Shown here piece after piece: positions 21,687 to 33,270 of a stretch of DNA of 64,000 nucleotides. A program made the position numbers and the translations under genes. Location of the stretch: positions 7,181,001 to 7,245,000 of the forward strand of contig NC_089239.1 of assembly GCF_963924675.1 (NCBI RefSeq). The letters run 5' to 3'. Positions within the stretch are counted from its first letter, which is position 1. Each line of letters opens with the position of its first letter. The stretch comes from Phocoena phocoena. Taxonomy: Eukaryota > Chordata > Mammalia > Artiodactyla > Phocoenidae. Under the pieces are notes generated by a model. The model made no database searches and had not been told where the DNA came from. It saw only the letters and a list, made by a program, of their open reading frames with translations.

Positions 21687-22814
21687 TGGGGGAGGAATGG
21701 CATCGGGGAGGGATGGGGTGGGGGGGTGATGGTTGGGGTCAAGGGGTGCCAAGAAGGATGCTTCCAAGAACAGTTTCTCCTCCAGTGCCCCCAGAGAAGG
21801 GTGCAGGGTCAGGGGAGACAGGTGAGGCTCAGGTTGGGGATGGCGTGGGTGACCCCACCGGTCAGGGTCATCTTCAAGAGGCTCCCCAGCCCCTCTCTGT
21901 GCTCTGGGCCCCGAGGCTGTAAGTGGATCCAGGAAGGTGGGCCTGGAGCAGGAGAGCCTGGGGTGGGTGGCTGTCACAAAGGTGACCCGGGCCAGCAAGT
22001 GGGAGGCATGTCTCAGTTCTGAGCCCTGAGCTGGAGTTTGCAAAGAGCCTTCCTTTCCTTCTGCTGCAGCCCCTTCACTGGACTGTGTCTGTACTGAGGC
22101 CATCGCCCCTTGGAGTAGGCTGCTGGGTGACCACACTTATGCTGGTGGCCCCAAGCAAAGACTCCCTTAAATTACGTTTGTAAGTGCTTTCCTGTTCCCA
22201 GCAGATGGCAGCTGGTTGGCGTGGGCTGGACGACGTCCTCAATACACCTTGCAAACTCCAGCTTTGGCTTTGCTCAGGCCGCTGCACTGGCCTGGAAGGC
22301 CCCTCCTTCTTCCTCCGGGGGCTGAGTGAACAAGTGAGTCCTCCCAGCTCCTGGGCTGCTGCAAACGCCTGGCACTCTTCGCAGCTCCCGTTCATTTGTT
22401 AATGTCATACGTTATTTCATGTTATCGATATGTGTTTGTTCTGGTTCTCCTACTAGATTGCAAACAGTTGGATGTGCGGGCTCATGTCTTATGCATCTTC
22501 TGTCCTCTGATAGTGTTTAGAGAACTTCTCAGGTTCTCCAGAAATATCTCCACAGGAGATTCTACAAGGCTCAGTCGTGACTTCAGGAAGTGAGTCTGGG
22601 ATCAGGGGATTTAATGTCTCTTTCTGACCCGTGGTCTTTAGAGGAGAGGGTCAGAGGTCAGCAAGGCTCTGCCTATCCTGCCCCCACCCACCTGGGGCCT
22701 TTGGAGGACTCAGACAAACGCCCCCTCCCCAGCTAACGCAGCCCAGGCCAGGTGTCATGGGTGGTCGTGGAGCTTCCTCATGCGACCTTGGCCGGATGGC
22801 TCTGGTGGCAGGAA
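21686..22814. other. Intergenic; L2-like piece at 22395-22510
   Basis: TACTAGATTGCAAACAGTTG and GGGCTCATGTCTTATGC resemble L2. The rest is unique and no gene was recognised. Confidence 0.35.
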
Positions 22815-23005
22815 TATAGGTTTTTGGAATCGGATAGATTTGGTAGGGATCTTGCCTCTAATGCTTACTGACTTTGTGATGTTGGGCAAAATGTGTTCAA
22901 GAGTAGACTTACTGCAGGGAATGGACACCAGGATTAAATAAAACCTTGTATGGAAGTACTTAGCGCAATGTCTAGCATACAGCAAGCACTCAGTAAATGT
23001 TAGAG
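22815..23005 (+). repeat. MIR SINE
   Basis: CTTACTGACTTTGTGATG, AGGATTAAATAAAACC and AGCAAGCACTCAGTAAATG follow MIR order. Confidence 0.7.
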
Positions 23006-23639
23006 AAGGACGAAGGCCACGTCTGGTCCTGTTGCCCAGACCTTTTCCTTTGAACGTAAGAGGACATCCTGTTGATGGCACCTGTTCGTTGGTGACCATT
23101 GATCATTATCACGTTGAATCAATCCTTAGCTTTTTGTAAGTTTCACAGATGGAAGCTTTGCTAGAGTCCAATACACAGAAGGTCCCTACCCTTCCTATAA
23201 GGAGGAGGTGTTAATATGCTGCCTCAGGGCTACAAGCTATGCGGAAGGTCACGAACCTCTTTGAACTTCAGGGTCTCAGAGCCCTGGGATGTCTGTCCCA
23301 ACAGGAGGGAGGTCAGCCGTGTCTGGCTAAAGCGTTCCATCCCTGCGCCTGTTTCCTACGATTTCAAATGTAAACTTCCTCCAGGTGAACAGGGCTCTGT
23401 GGGTTTGGAAGGGCTTCTGTTTGGGAAGGTCCGAGGAAGAAGGATGGAGGTGGGCTGGAGTGAAGGAGAACTGAGTTCTCTCCTGGCTTCTCTCTGACCT
23501 ACCGTGTGGCCCTTGGCAGTCACCACATGCCTTCATCTTGCTACAAACTCAGTTTTGCCCTGAGCATGGGGAGGGCAAGATGGAAGCCATCAGAGCACCC
23601 AGACAACGCCTGTGGGGGACCACTCTCCAGCTCCCCTCT
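23006..23639. other. Intergenic unique sequence
   Basis: No gene or confident repeat. Confidence 0.3.
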
Positions 23640-24295
23640 CCTTGTGTGCACAAGGGAGGGTCAACATCTTGCACTTAGGAGGGGCCGTGTGACCAGTTCC
23701 AGCCAGAGGATTATGAGCATAGGTGACATGTATCACTTTTGGCCTGAGCTGTGTTCTTGCAAGACCTCCAGCTCTCCCCGTGCTGTGACCACTGAGGATG
23801 TCAGGAGTCCTGATTAATTATGTGCAACACCGTGATGCTTTCTGAGGTGTCACCTTGGTTAGACTGAGCGAGAGTCCAGGGTATTTAATCAAACTCTGCT
23901 TCTGGGAAGGAATTTTGTGGATGTGATTGAAGTCCTTAATCAGTTGGCTTTAAGTGGCTCAAAAGGGAGATTATCCAGGGTGGGCCTGACCTAATCAGGT
24001 GAGCCCTTTTAAAGAGGCTTCCCTGAGCTCAGAGACTCCAAAGGGCTCATGCCAGTAGAGTTTCAGCCTGCTGTGGTCTTCTCTTCTTGCCTGTCTCCTT
24101 ACGGACTTCCAACTTGCTTAGCTAGCCACCACGATTGTGTAAGCCAACACCTTATAATAAATGCCTTACTGTATTATTGGTTCTGCTTCTCTGGTCAAAT
24201 CCGGATTGATACAGAGATCCCTGTCAACCCACGATGGAGATGTAGTGTAAGTGAAAAACAAGATTTTGCTGCGTTAAGCTTCTGAGATTTCAGGG
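23640..24295 (+). mobile_element. Old LTR-type repeat (MaLR-like, tentative)
   Basis: GGGTGGGCCTGACCTAATCA, then AGCCAACACCTTATAATAAA and TATTGGTTCTGCTTCTCTGG, are familiar from old mammalian LTR (MaLR/MLT-like) consensus text including an AATAAA. The family name is uncertain. No open reading frame of interest. Confidence 0.5.
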
Positions 24296-24369
24296 TTAAT
24301 TTGTTACTGTAGCATAATCTAGCCTATACTGACTATTGCAACAGCATTAGTAAGCCCTTAGTCCATCAT

Positions 24370-24505
24370 ATCTTAATTAGCTTATACATCTATCTCCTAG
24401 TAAACTGAAGCTCCTTGAGGCAAGGGCCAGGGTCACTCTCACCTTTTTAGTGCCCAGAGTAGACAATTGTACCTGGTATGCAGGGGACATTCTGTAATGT
24501 TTAAC
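24370..24505 (+). repeat. L2 LINE 3' fragment
   Basis: AGCTCCTTGAGGCAAGGGCC, then TTTAGTGCCCAGAGTAG. Confidence 0.65.
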
Positions 24506-24689
24506 AAATGAGTCAAACCCACTACACTCAGCGGCGTCTCAGCTCTTGGAAGGAAGGACCCAGGTACCTTCAACTGCATGGTGTCCAGCGAGGTCCCAAC
24601 ACATGTAGGCACACTGGCCAAGACATTCTGATGGGACAGTTCCCCCGATCCTATCCATTTGCAGCATCTAAACCCACCTGGATACAAAG

Positions 24690-24885
24690 TCGGAAGCTAC
24701 TGACTCAGTGCAAAGAATTTTATAGTCAGGACTGTGTTGGAATCCTGGTTCCACAGCTCTTTAACTGTGAAATCGTGAGCGATTTCCCTAACCTCTCCAA
24801 ATTCCAGTTTTCTCATCAGCGTGACCTGGAGGCTTGTTGTAAATATTAAATGCCCAGCACATATTATTATATTTAACTGTGCCAT
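24690..24885 (+). repeat. MIR SINE
   Basis: GGAATCCTGGTTCCACAGC, CCAGTTTTCTCATCAGC and TAAATGCCCAGCACATATTA match MIR order. Confidence 0.7.
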
Positions 24886-25488
24886 GGCGCACACAAAGTG
24901 ATGCTCCTAGAGGTGCTCTAGGGTATGCCTGGCTTATTGTACACTTGTTTGGTGCTGCCTGTATTTGAAGTTGTAAAGCTGTGAGTGAGAAGGATAAGCA
25001 TGGTGGCGTAGTCGTGTTAGTTCCTTTTATGGACAAACCTGTATATAACTCACCCCCCGCCCAGCCCCCCACCCCTCCACAAGAATTCACACATCCACAT
25101 ACCCAGGAAAACAAATAGGATGTGGGGAACGTGCAGTGACATTTTCCAAATGACTGTTTCCCTTCTAAAATCTGGCTCTGATTTAAACTCCAGGAGGATC
25201 ATTTTATTTTATGTTCCAAAGAGCTATGGAGATCGCCACTGCCCACTCAGAGCAAAGGTCCCCCCACTGTGGTTTGATTTTTATCTGCCTTTCATTTCTT
25301 CCATCGCCAGTCCCATTTTCCAAAAGCAATTCGATGGAGGCTGTGAAAAATGGATTCTTTTTGTAGACCTCGGTTTAACCTCATCTTATTTAAAATAATA
25401 ATGTCTGACCCACTTAATTACCAAGCAGTCGCTGAAATACCGGCATCACCCTATTCTCAGCATTTCATCAAATGAAAAAAAAAAAATA
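24886..25488. other. Intergenic unique sequence
   Basis: No gene. 25380-25440 (CTTATTTAAAATAATAATG) is AT-rich and may be conserved, but nothing specific can be said. Confidence 0.3.
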
Positions 25489-25685
25489 TTTTTGTGGTAC
25501 GCGGGCCTCTCACTGCTGTGGCCTCTCCCGTTGCGGAGCACAGGCTCCGGACGCGCAGGCTCAGCGGCCATGGCTCACGGGCCCAGCCGCTCCGCGGCAT
25601 GTGGGATCTTCCCGGACCGGGGCACGAACCCACGTCCCCCGCATCGGCAGGCGGACCCTCAACCACTGCGCCACCAGGGAAGCCC
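25489..25685 (-). mobile_element. CHR-2 type SINE
   Basis: GTGGTACGCGGGCCTCTCAC to CCACCAGGGAAGCCC, flanked by TGAAAAAAATATTTT-like duplications. Confidence 0.93.
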
Positions 25686-25984
25686 TGAAAAAATATTTTA
25701 ATGCTTCATTCTTTGGGGCCCAGTTCCCTGGATGGAAAGTCCACATTACAACATTCTTCTTGTGGACTCTCCACCTACCCTCCATCACTGAGGTAAAGTC
25801 ACAAGGTTTCTTTTTCTGGGTCTTCCACTTCTACTGTGCTGATGGGAACTTCAGTATTGCATTAGACTGGGAACCAGTGTCACAGCAACCTGCCCAACTC
25901 TGACCACCATGCTTCACCCTTTAAACATTTTATAAACTCATAGAATATTCCAGTTAGAAAGGGCTTAGATGTGAAGAAAAGGGA

Positions 25985-26705
25985 ACACCTGTACACTTTT
26001 AGTGGGAATTAAATTGGTGCAGCCACTATGGAACACAGTATGGAGGCTTGTGATAAAACTAAAAATAGAACTACCATATGACCCAGCAATTCCACTCTTG
26101 GGCATATACCCTGAGAAAATGAAAACACTAATTCAAAAAGATACATGCATCCCAATGTTTGTAGCAGCACTATTTACAGCAGTCAAGATATGGAAACAAC
26201 CTAAGTGTCCATCAACAGACAAATGGATAAAGAAGATGTGGTATATATATATATATATATATAATCGAATACTACTCAGCCATAAAAAGAACAAAATTCT
26301 GTCACTTGTAACAATGCGGATGGACCTGGATGGTATTACGCTTAGTGAAATAAGTCAGAGGAAGATAGATACTCTGTGTTATCACTTACATGTGGAGTCT
26401 AAAAAAATAAAACAAATGAATGTATATAACAAAACAGAAACAGACTCACAGACATAGAGAACAAACTAGTGATTACCAGTGGGGAGAGGGAAGGGGGGCA
26501 AGATAGGGGTAGGGGATTAAGAAATACAAACTGCTATGTATAAAATAGATAAGGTACAAGGATATATTGTACAATATGGGGAAATATAGCCAATATTTTT
26601 AATAACTTTAAATGGAGTATCATCTATAAAAATATTGGATTGCTATGTTGTATACCAGAAACTAATATTGTAAATCAACTATACTTCAGTTAAAAAAAAA
26701 AAAAA
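25985..26705 (+). mobile_element. L1 3' end fragment
   Basis: ATTAAATTGGTGCAGCCACT, ACCCAGCAATTCCACTCTTG, CTACTCAGCCATAAAAAGAA and a terminal A-run mark an L1 3' end. A (TA)n tract lies at 26240-26262. No intact ORF. Confidence 0.92.
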
Positions 26706-26734
26706 GCTTCATGTGAAAAAAAAAAGGGGCTTAA

Positions 26735-26885
26735 AAATTACAAGGTGCCACAACTTCATTTCAGAAATGGGAAAAAAAAGAGACTCAGAGAGATAAAGTG
26801 ACTTATTCAAGGTCGCACAGAAATCAAGTTTCAGAACCAGAGCAAAATCCAGGTTTTCTGACTTCTGTTTCAATGCTCGTTCTAC
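26735..26885 (-). repeat. MIR fragment
   Basis: AGAGACTCAGAGAGATAAAG and TTCAAGGTCGCACAG are antisense MIR text. Confidence 0.6.
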
Positions 26886-28289
26886 TATACGTATGATGAC
26901 TACACTCTCTGGACTTTTCAGGACAGTCCTCAAGCTATCAAAGTACACTCACACTCTTGGTCTCCATTTTGAACAATACGGTCACTTCATTTCCTCTCAG
27001 TCAGCAGGTTCAATTTCTTTTCTCTGAAGAGAATGCTTTCCTAGCTCCTCTGTGATCCAAATCCACTGACAGCTTTTCCTGTCTTGGGAAGTGTTAATAA
27101 AGCTGGTGATATGCCACCACCCCTGGGAAAACTTGTAAAGACACTTCATCTAGGAAGAAGCACAAACCATTTCCAGGTCTGGAATTCTCCATGGAAAGCG
27201 CAAGCTGGTTAGGCAGGCCTATTCCTTGATCTGCTTGAGAATGGAAATCACTGGGCTCTGGCTCAGCCCTCTCACCACGATGGAATGAAGGCCTCACCCA
27301 TCTTCCAGCCTTCAGAAGAAGATGGGCCTACGAGGAATTGGGGAGCCTCCCAACAGAATGGAGCTCCCATGGGAGGGTCCCCAGTGTCAGCCCCAGTGAG
27401 CTCTCCCTCCATCTTCTGTAGCCTGTCAATCTGCACAGCTAGCCCCTTCTTATATTCTGTCCTGTTCTCCACTGTCTGCACTGTTCAGCTCAGCACTTAT
27501 TAGACTGGCATAAAGGCAGTGATATAGATACCGTCTTGTTCTCCATCTCATGGGTATATCTTGTCTCGTCCAACTAAATTGGGTAGGAACATGGTCTGAG
27601 TTTTCTCCTGTGTCTCCCGACGCCCCGCATTGCGCTGGGCACGGACCAGGAATCCTGTAAACTCTGTTTGCTTTGGTGATCGACCTCCTGGAAGTCTTAA
27701 TTCCCCAATACTGGGTCCCTATGTTCAAGCTGCCATTTCTCTATCTTGGTCATTGGGTACATCATTTGTCAAAACAGAAACCATACAAGTGTAACGAAGT
27801 CGATATCGCTCTTGTATCGCCCCCCCCCCACCCCTTTTTAAATGTTGAAATCAACCACGCGGCTCCATCAATTTCCCACAAACTCCTGACCTTATTCCCG
27901 CCCCTGGACCACGGGGTTGCTTCGGTTCTGTTTTTAGCTTGGCTGAGCCCATTGGCCCCCTCCCTGGCCTCCCTCTCTGCTGGGTGCCTTTCCTGTCCTT
28001 GGACCCGGTGGCTGACAGCTGGTTTGGGGGGACCGGAGGAGAGGATGCGGGCATGCTGAGTGTGACAATAGGGCGGGCTTTGTCCAGGGGCCAGGGTGCA
28101 CCTCCGCTGACCTTGGAACTGGGGACGACCAAGGGGAGGCAGTTTCCTTCTCTCTCTCTGGGCTGCAGGTTTTTAATGTCTTCTTTGTTGGTCTGGGGCC
28201 CTGGAGACTGAACCGAGGGGAGAGACTTTAGGCTGTTCCCTCCCTCCTGGACAAAACGGTGCGTGCTTTTCCTGTTTAAACAGGGCACA
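26886..28289. other. Intergenic unique sequence
   Basis: No gene or young repeat. 27780-28290 is somewhat GC-rich and purely unique. Confidence 0.35.
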
Positions 28290-28530
28290 GTTGTGAAGTG
28301 CCCTGACTCCGCACACACCGAGGCCCGGCAACGGCTGCAATAAATCAATAGGAAAATAGAAGCTGCCAGTTAGACTAAACAAGTGCATTTGCAAAGACTG
28401 CTAGCCCTCATTAATCACTCTGACAGTCCTAAAAACACATTTCCCCTTTAATGACTGTATTTGGATAATCAGTGCTTTTTCCTCCTCAGAGTTTGAGTAA
28501 CAGACAGCTGGTGTTATTACAGCCATCGGG
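28290..28530. promoter_or_regulatory. CNE C: third PBX-HOX + MEIS composite
   Basis: ATTAATCA (28410-28417) is followed after only 3 bp by TGACAG (28421-28426), then TCCT as in element B. Upstream are GCAATAAA (28337-28344, as in A) and octamer-like ATTTGCAAA (about 28388). The rest does not align clearly with A or B. Orientation is the same as both. Confidence 0.5.
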
Positions 28531-28865
28531 GAGGGAGTGCTGGGATTAGGGTCGAGGGGGAGCCATCCACTGGAGGTCTCCGCAAAGGGGCGGGGTTGCC
28601 ATGCAGGAATGAGGGGGAGCTTTGTGCTGCCATTGATGGCTCCCGGGCAGCCATGGGCACGTTCCCCCCAAACCTTGACACCCACCTGCATTGTGTGAAC
28701 ACAAAAGCCTCATGGGGAGTTTTAGGGGGGCTTGCAGGTTTCACCTGGGCTGGGGAGGAGGCAAGAGTTTCCTGGGCAGCTAGGGAAGGAGATGGGTCGA
28801 TGTGATTTGGCTTTGTTTCCGTGAGGTGACTTTGGCTTTCAGGAGAAAGTTTGAAACCCAGCACA
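28531..28865. other. Intergenic unique sequence
   Basis: No gene; separates CNE C from the next AT-rich block. Confidence 0.3.
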
Positions 28866-29065
28866 TTCCTCTTTATAAATGATGTAACACATTAATGCAC
28901 AGCACATTATGAAAATGGTAATTCAAACCCATAGTGCTCCAAATTAAACCATACATTATCGGATGCAGTCAACCATCTATTTTGCAAAAAGACAGGATGA
29001 ATGAAATCAAGTCAAACAGAAAACTGGAGTGCAGCTTCCCCTACAGAATGATTAATAAAGTACAA
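28866..29065. promoter_or_regulatory. Candidate conserved noncoding element
   Basis: AT-rich non-repeat sequence with homeodomain-like cores (ACACATTAATGCAC, GGTAATTCAAAC, CAAATTAAACC). Inference from texture. Confidence 0.3.
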
Positions 29066-29579
29066 AGCCACAGTATTATTGGATGACGGAGTCCACGGAA
29101 ATCCAGACATACATCAGGAGGCGGTTAGTTCGTGTATTGAAAGACACATCCCAGGATGCTGCGTAGACCAAGGCAATTACGGCTGCAGAAAAATGCTGCA
29201 GGGCCCCACCCCTCCCACTTGGGCTGCGGATTCTCAGGGGACGGGTTTGGGGGGACGACTGGGAAGTTCAAAACTTAACAATTCTGTTTGTGTCAAACCT
29301 GTATCTGAGGGTGAGGCCTTTTCCTCTCTCTCCTCCCTTCCTCCCACTGCTGCCCATGAGGCCACAAAAATAACCAGGCAGGAGGTGTGAAAATATGACC
29401 CAGAGCCAGGAACATCCAGTGTCTCAAGGTCCAGCTCTGTGGCTGCCACCTTTCCTGGTGCCTGGGGAACGCAGGCCCCATTGCTGGTGCCTGGGAGAGA
29501 TTAGGAGGAAGAGGGGGAGGGGGGCTAGGAAGAGAAGGTGGAGAGATGGAAGGTAGAGGTGATTCTCAAAGAAGACTTG
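29066..29579. other. Intergenic unique sequence
   Basis: No gene or repeat recognised. Purine-rich at 29500-29560. Confidence 0.3.
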
Positions 29580-29710
29580 CTGGGCGAATTAATTATGCAA
29601 ATGAGCAGCTGGTGGGGAGCATGAGCTCTATTAAAACAGCAACTTTGTTTCCTGAGAATGTAGCTCCTGAAAGTAACAAACTCCCCCCACAGTTAGTGAA
29701 AACTGCCCCA
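29580..29710. promoter_or_regulatory. Candidate CNE with octamer site
   Basis: AATTAATTATGCAAATGAGC near 29587 joins a homeodomain core to a perfect POU octamer (ATGCAAAT), with CAGCTG E-box next to it. Non-repetitive. Confidence 0.4.
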
Positions 29711-30700
29711 TGTCTTAGGACTGTCACCCATTTATGGTGAGGAGATCTGACATCCGAGGGCCCCTCCAGGCTACAATGCCTGCCCTTCGTGTCACAGTGG
29801 TAGCTGGTGACAGCCTTTTCCAATCAGGCCAACGGGCATCCTTCCTGGTCTGCAAAGGCCGATAATACATTTTCTGGGGGAAACTCAATCCTCTGAGGAG
29901 TTTGTAACCTGCATTCTCACACCTCCCATGTAAGCCAAGCACCTAGAGAGAAGTTTCTTTTGCTATATGGAGAGTTTGCTCTTGGAGTTATGGAGTCTCT
30001 CCCTTTCTGCCGTCCCAACAAGGGGAGCCCTGTGGTCCTTAGGTAGGGAGGTCTGAAGACCCAGTTTAAGAAAGAGAAAAGCTTAAGTCTCCCTGCAGAG
30101 GGAGAAATTTCCAGCAATTTTAGCAGGCATTAACCCCCCCCCACACAAACCAACCAAAAAAGGTATCTGAAGGAAAGAGGGGGAATTGAGAGGAAGGAAG
30201 ATGGGAAATAAAATAACCAAGAGCAAACAAAACAACACAGAAAAAGAAAAAGTAAATCAAGTTGCTATATTTCAGGTCCTTTAAAGCTTCCTTTGGGCCA
30301 GTTTGAACTCTGAGAAGTTGCATAAGGATGACTCCCCAGGAAGACCCTGAGCTGGCTCTCAGGGCGACTTCTCCAGCCCATCCAGCCTCTCCCTGATTCT
30401 GCCCTGCCCTGTGCACAAGGATGCCAGCAGCCCAGGTCCCTTCCCCCGCGGGTCTTACTCCAGCACTGCCATTTGCTTCAGAGGAAGATTGAGGTTCCCT
30501 TGACTAGTGAAGGAATTTTGCCCAGAAACAAAGATATAGGGGCGACCCCCGCAAACCCCAAACCAACCCCCCCGCAGAAACATCGTATGTTGAGGCTCTG
30601 TCAAATCCCGAGGTCATGATGCCGGAGGCCGAGACCCACCCTGTGAGTCTCTAAAGGAGTTTGGGGACGGCTGTGGGCTGAGACAGCGAGGGCAGAGCGC
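29711..30700. other. Intergenic unique sequence
   Basis: No gene. A-rich around 30130-30260. Unique throughout as far as I can see. Confidence 0.3.
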
Positions 30701-30839
30701 GCAGAGAGCGCAGCATCCCTCCCGCCCCCTTCCGCACTTGACCTCTGGGTCTAGGGACATTTCAGAAGCACACAGTTTGAGGAGCGGGAGCTGCCCCCAA
30801 GTCGCATTCCTCACGGAGAAAGTAAAGCAAAACAACGTG

Positions 30840-31690
30840 AACTGCAACAGCAGCATCTCCCAAAGCTGCGCGGCGCCGACGCAGAGGAGCACGGCCAGGA
30901 GGGGGCGAGGCAGGCGTTTTGCAGTGCGCCCATCGGGTGGCCTCGCGCGCCCTGGCCCGCCGCACCCCGAGAGGTGGGCACCGGGCGTCCTGCAGCCGGA
31001 ACCTGAGCGGCGCCAGCCTCGTGGCGGGGGGGGGGGGGGGGGGCGCCCCTAGCCCGGGGAGGACGCACAGGCCCCGGGCCCGCACGGCCCTCTCCTCCGG
31101 CCTTCGGACTCCCCGGGCCGTGGGGAGGTGCCCCGGCCCTCTCCCACCATCTCGATAAACGGCACCCCGACTCTGGCCTGCCCGAGGATGCAGAAGCCGG
31201 TGTCAATCGTGCGAGCTCAAGAAAACGGGCACCGAGTGTGGCTTCCAGGTCCCGAGTAATCGCCGCGCCTTCTCCACAAAACCCAAACCCCGCTCAGAGA
31301 AGTCTCTGGGGGCGCAGACGACTGGGGTCCACAATCCAGAGCTGGCCTTGGGGAGTCCCCAAGCCTTGAGAAGCACTCTTCTCGACAGGTGCATTTACCC
31401 TTCAGCTTCAAGGTGTATAAAAGGCACCGTCAGGGAGAGGAAATCCTCCCCATTTGGAGTGCGAAGCGCGGATGGCGCGGTCGGGGCTGACGACAGTCGT
31501 TCGCCTTCCCGCCACCTGGTGGCGCCAGAGGCACGTCGTCTTTGCTCGCCCGCAGGGCTCCGGGGCGGCGCTGCCGAGTCTCTTGGTCTTGGGGCCTGCC
31601 TGGTTCCCTTCTCGGCCCCTGGACCTCGAATCTAGGCCCAGAGGAAAATCCACATTTACACACTCCCTCCACCCTGTCCCCAGGAAATGG
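30840..31690. promoter_or_regulatory. CpG island beyond the ZNF703 3' end
   Basis: Dense CpG and GC, including an 18-G run at 31026-31043, lies less than 1.2 kb past the ZNF703 poly(A) signal. No coding gene is recognised in it. It could be a lncRNA promoter, an orphan island or part of a boundary with the CTCF-like site it contains. Confidence 0.65.
31512..31526 (+). promoter_or_regulatory. CTCF-like site in CpG island
   Basis: CCACCTGGTGGCGCC matches the CTCF core CCASYAGRKGGCRSY at all but one position. Confidence 0.6.
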
Positions 31691-31949
31691 CAAGGCCTTC
31701 GAAGTGAGGCTGGGAGCTAAATAACCAAGTTGGAAAAAAAGGGGCCGTTTTATGTTATTTGTAACGCGTTGGCAGAAGTTTTGTTTTCTTCTCCCCTGCT
31801 TTCTTGAGGAAAGGCATTAAACTCGTCCTTGAACGGAAATCTGAGAAGGAAACCATAAGGTGTTTTAAACAAGAACAAAAGAAGGGCATCTGCTTAGGCG
31901 TCTGGAAGTGGGTCAGTGGGGCAGGCAAGAGAGAAACACACCACGGTGT

Positions 31950-33270
31950 GAATATAGCCAAGTACTCCATTTATTAACAAAATAAGTCTTACCAAGGGAG
32001 AGCTCTATTCATCCCAAACAGGCCCCGCAGCCCTTGCGCAGCTGCATAAGGCCGGGAGGGAGGGAGGGAGGGTGTTGGGTGAAGACCCCGGGGCCGAGCC
32101 TTCAATCCCAGTAACTGAGGGAGCCCACAGCCAACTTTGGGGACTCTAGGGTCAGGCCTGGGAGGGGGCCACCGGGGTTGCTGTGATCCGTGTGCTCCCT
32201 AACTCCCCCAATGGTGCTAAAAAGGCTGTGCTGTCAGCTGATACTACCACTGGTCTGCTTTGGAAGGATCTAGCAAGAATCACCCACCCAGCACCCATCG
32301 CCAGGACAGGGACCACAGCCACAATAGCCAGAGAAAAACAATGACTATAAAAGCACTTTGCAAACTATAAAGAGCAAAGTTCCATGCCAGCAGGGCCTTC
32401 TAGAACTTTTACTTCAGTGAAGTGAGCCCTGCGGGGCCCCTCACCATCAGGCAATGTGACCACCCGGGGTCTGGGGCCTGGAAGAGTCTGGGAGGAGAAA
32501 GGCTCTGTTGGAGGTGCCTCTCCGGCCACTGACCTGTGCTCAGAGCAAGATCGGGGAGCAAGGCTCTAATTTGGGGGGCCAGGGCACAGACCAAGGAGCC
32601 TAGGGAGAGAGAGTGGCAGGTCAGGGGTCACAGAGCAAAGTTCCAGGTCCATAAGAGGGCAAGACCTCTAGCTCCCAAGGCCGCTCCCTGCACCCCCAAA
32701 TGCCTTACAAAAAATACCTCCTCTCTGTTACTCGTACAAAGGAAAAAAACAGAACCTCAAATGGATGGAAACAAGAAGGAATGAAGGGGAAAGGAGGGGA
32801 GAAGAGAAGGAGGAAGTGTAGTTTGAACAGTTAAGAAGCATGCAAGAAACTCCCCAGGAAGGGAAAACAAAAAGAACCCCCAACTTCCCCTCCTCCCCAT
32901 AAAACCAAACCAATCAAAAAAAAAAAAAGGCGCAAAAGGGAAAAAAAAATCGGAAACTTACATCTAAGTAAAAGAAAAAAATGGAAGAGAAAGGAAGAGG
33001 GACTGGGGACATGTAGTTACCTGTGTGATTAATATTATTTGGGGGGGAACAGACTCTTTGCATACCATTGACTCATGTGGGCCGTTAATGCACTTATATT
33101 CCCAGCTTGTAAGCTAACATTACAGTAAATAAATACACAGTCCGGTGGGGGGGGGGTCTGGGCGGGGGTCCGGCAGGGACAAGCAGTGGTGGAGGAGGCA
33201 GCGGAGGCGGGTGGGGAAGGGAGGCGGCGGCGGGGAGGAGAGGAGGTTGGGGAGGGAAGCAGGGCTGTAG
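31950..33270 (-). other. ZNF703: ZNF703 3'UTR
   Basis: From the TAA stop (33271-33273) downward the minus strand runs without another coding signal. The first convincing AATAAA is the reverse complement of TTTATT at 31970-31975, giving a 3'UTR of about 1.3 kb. The exact cleavage site is not visible. Confidence 0.6.
31970..31975 (-). terminator. Candidate ZNF703 poly(A) signal
   Basis: Canonical AATAAA on the minus strand, about 1.3 kb past the stop. Confidence 0.55.

Noticed and set aside
21161..21922. 253-codon plus-strand frame
   Set aside because: Runs through a (TG)n microsatellite giving Cys-Val repeats; not a gene.
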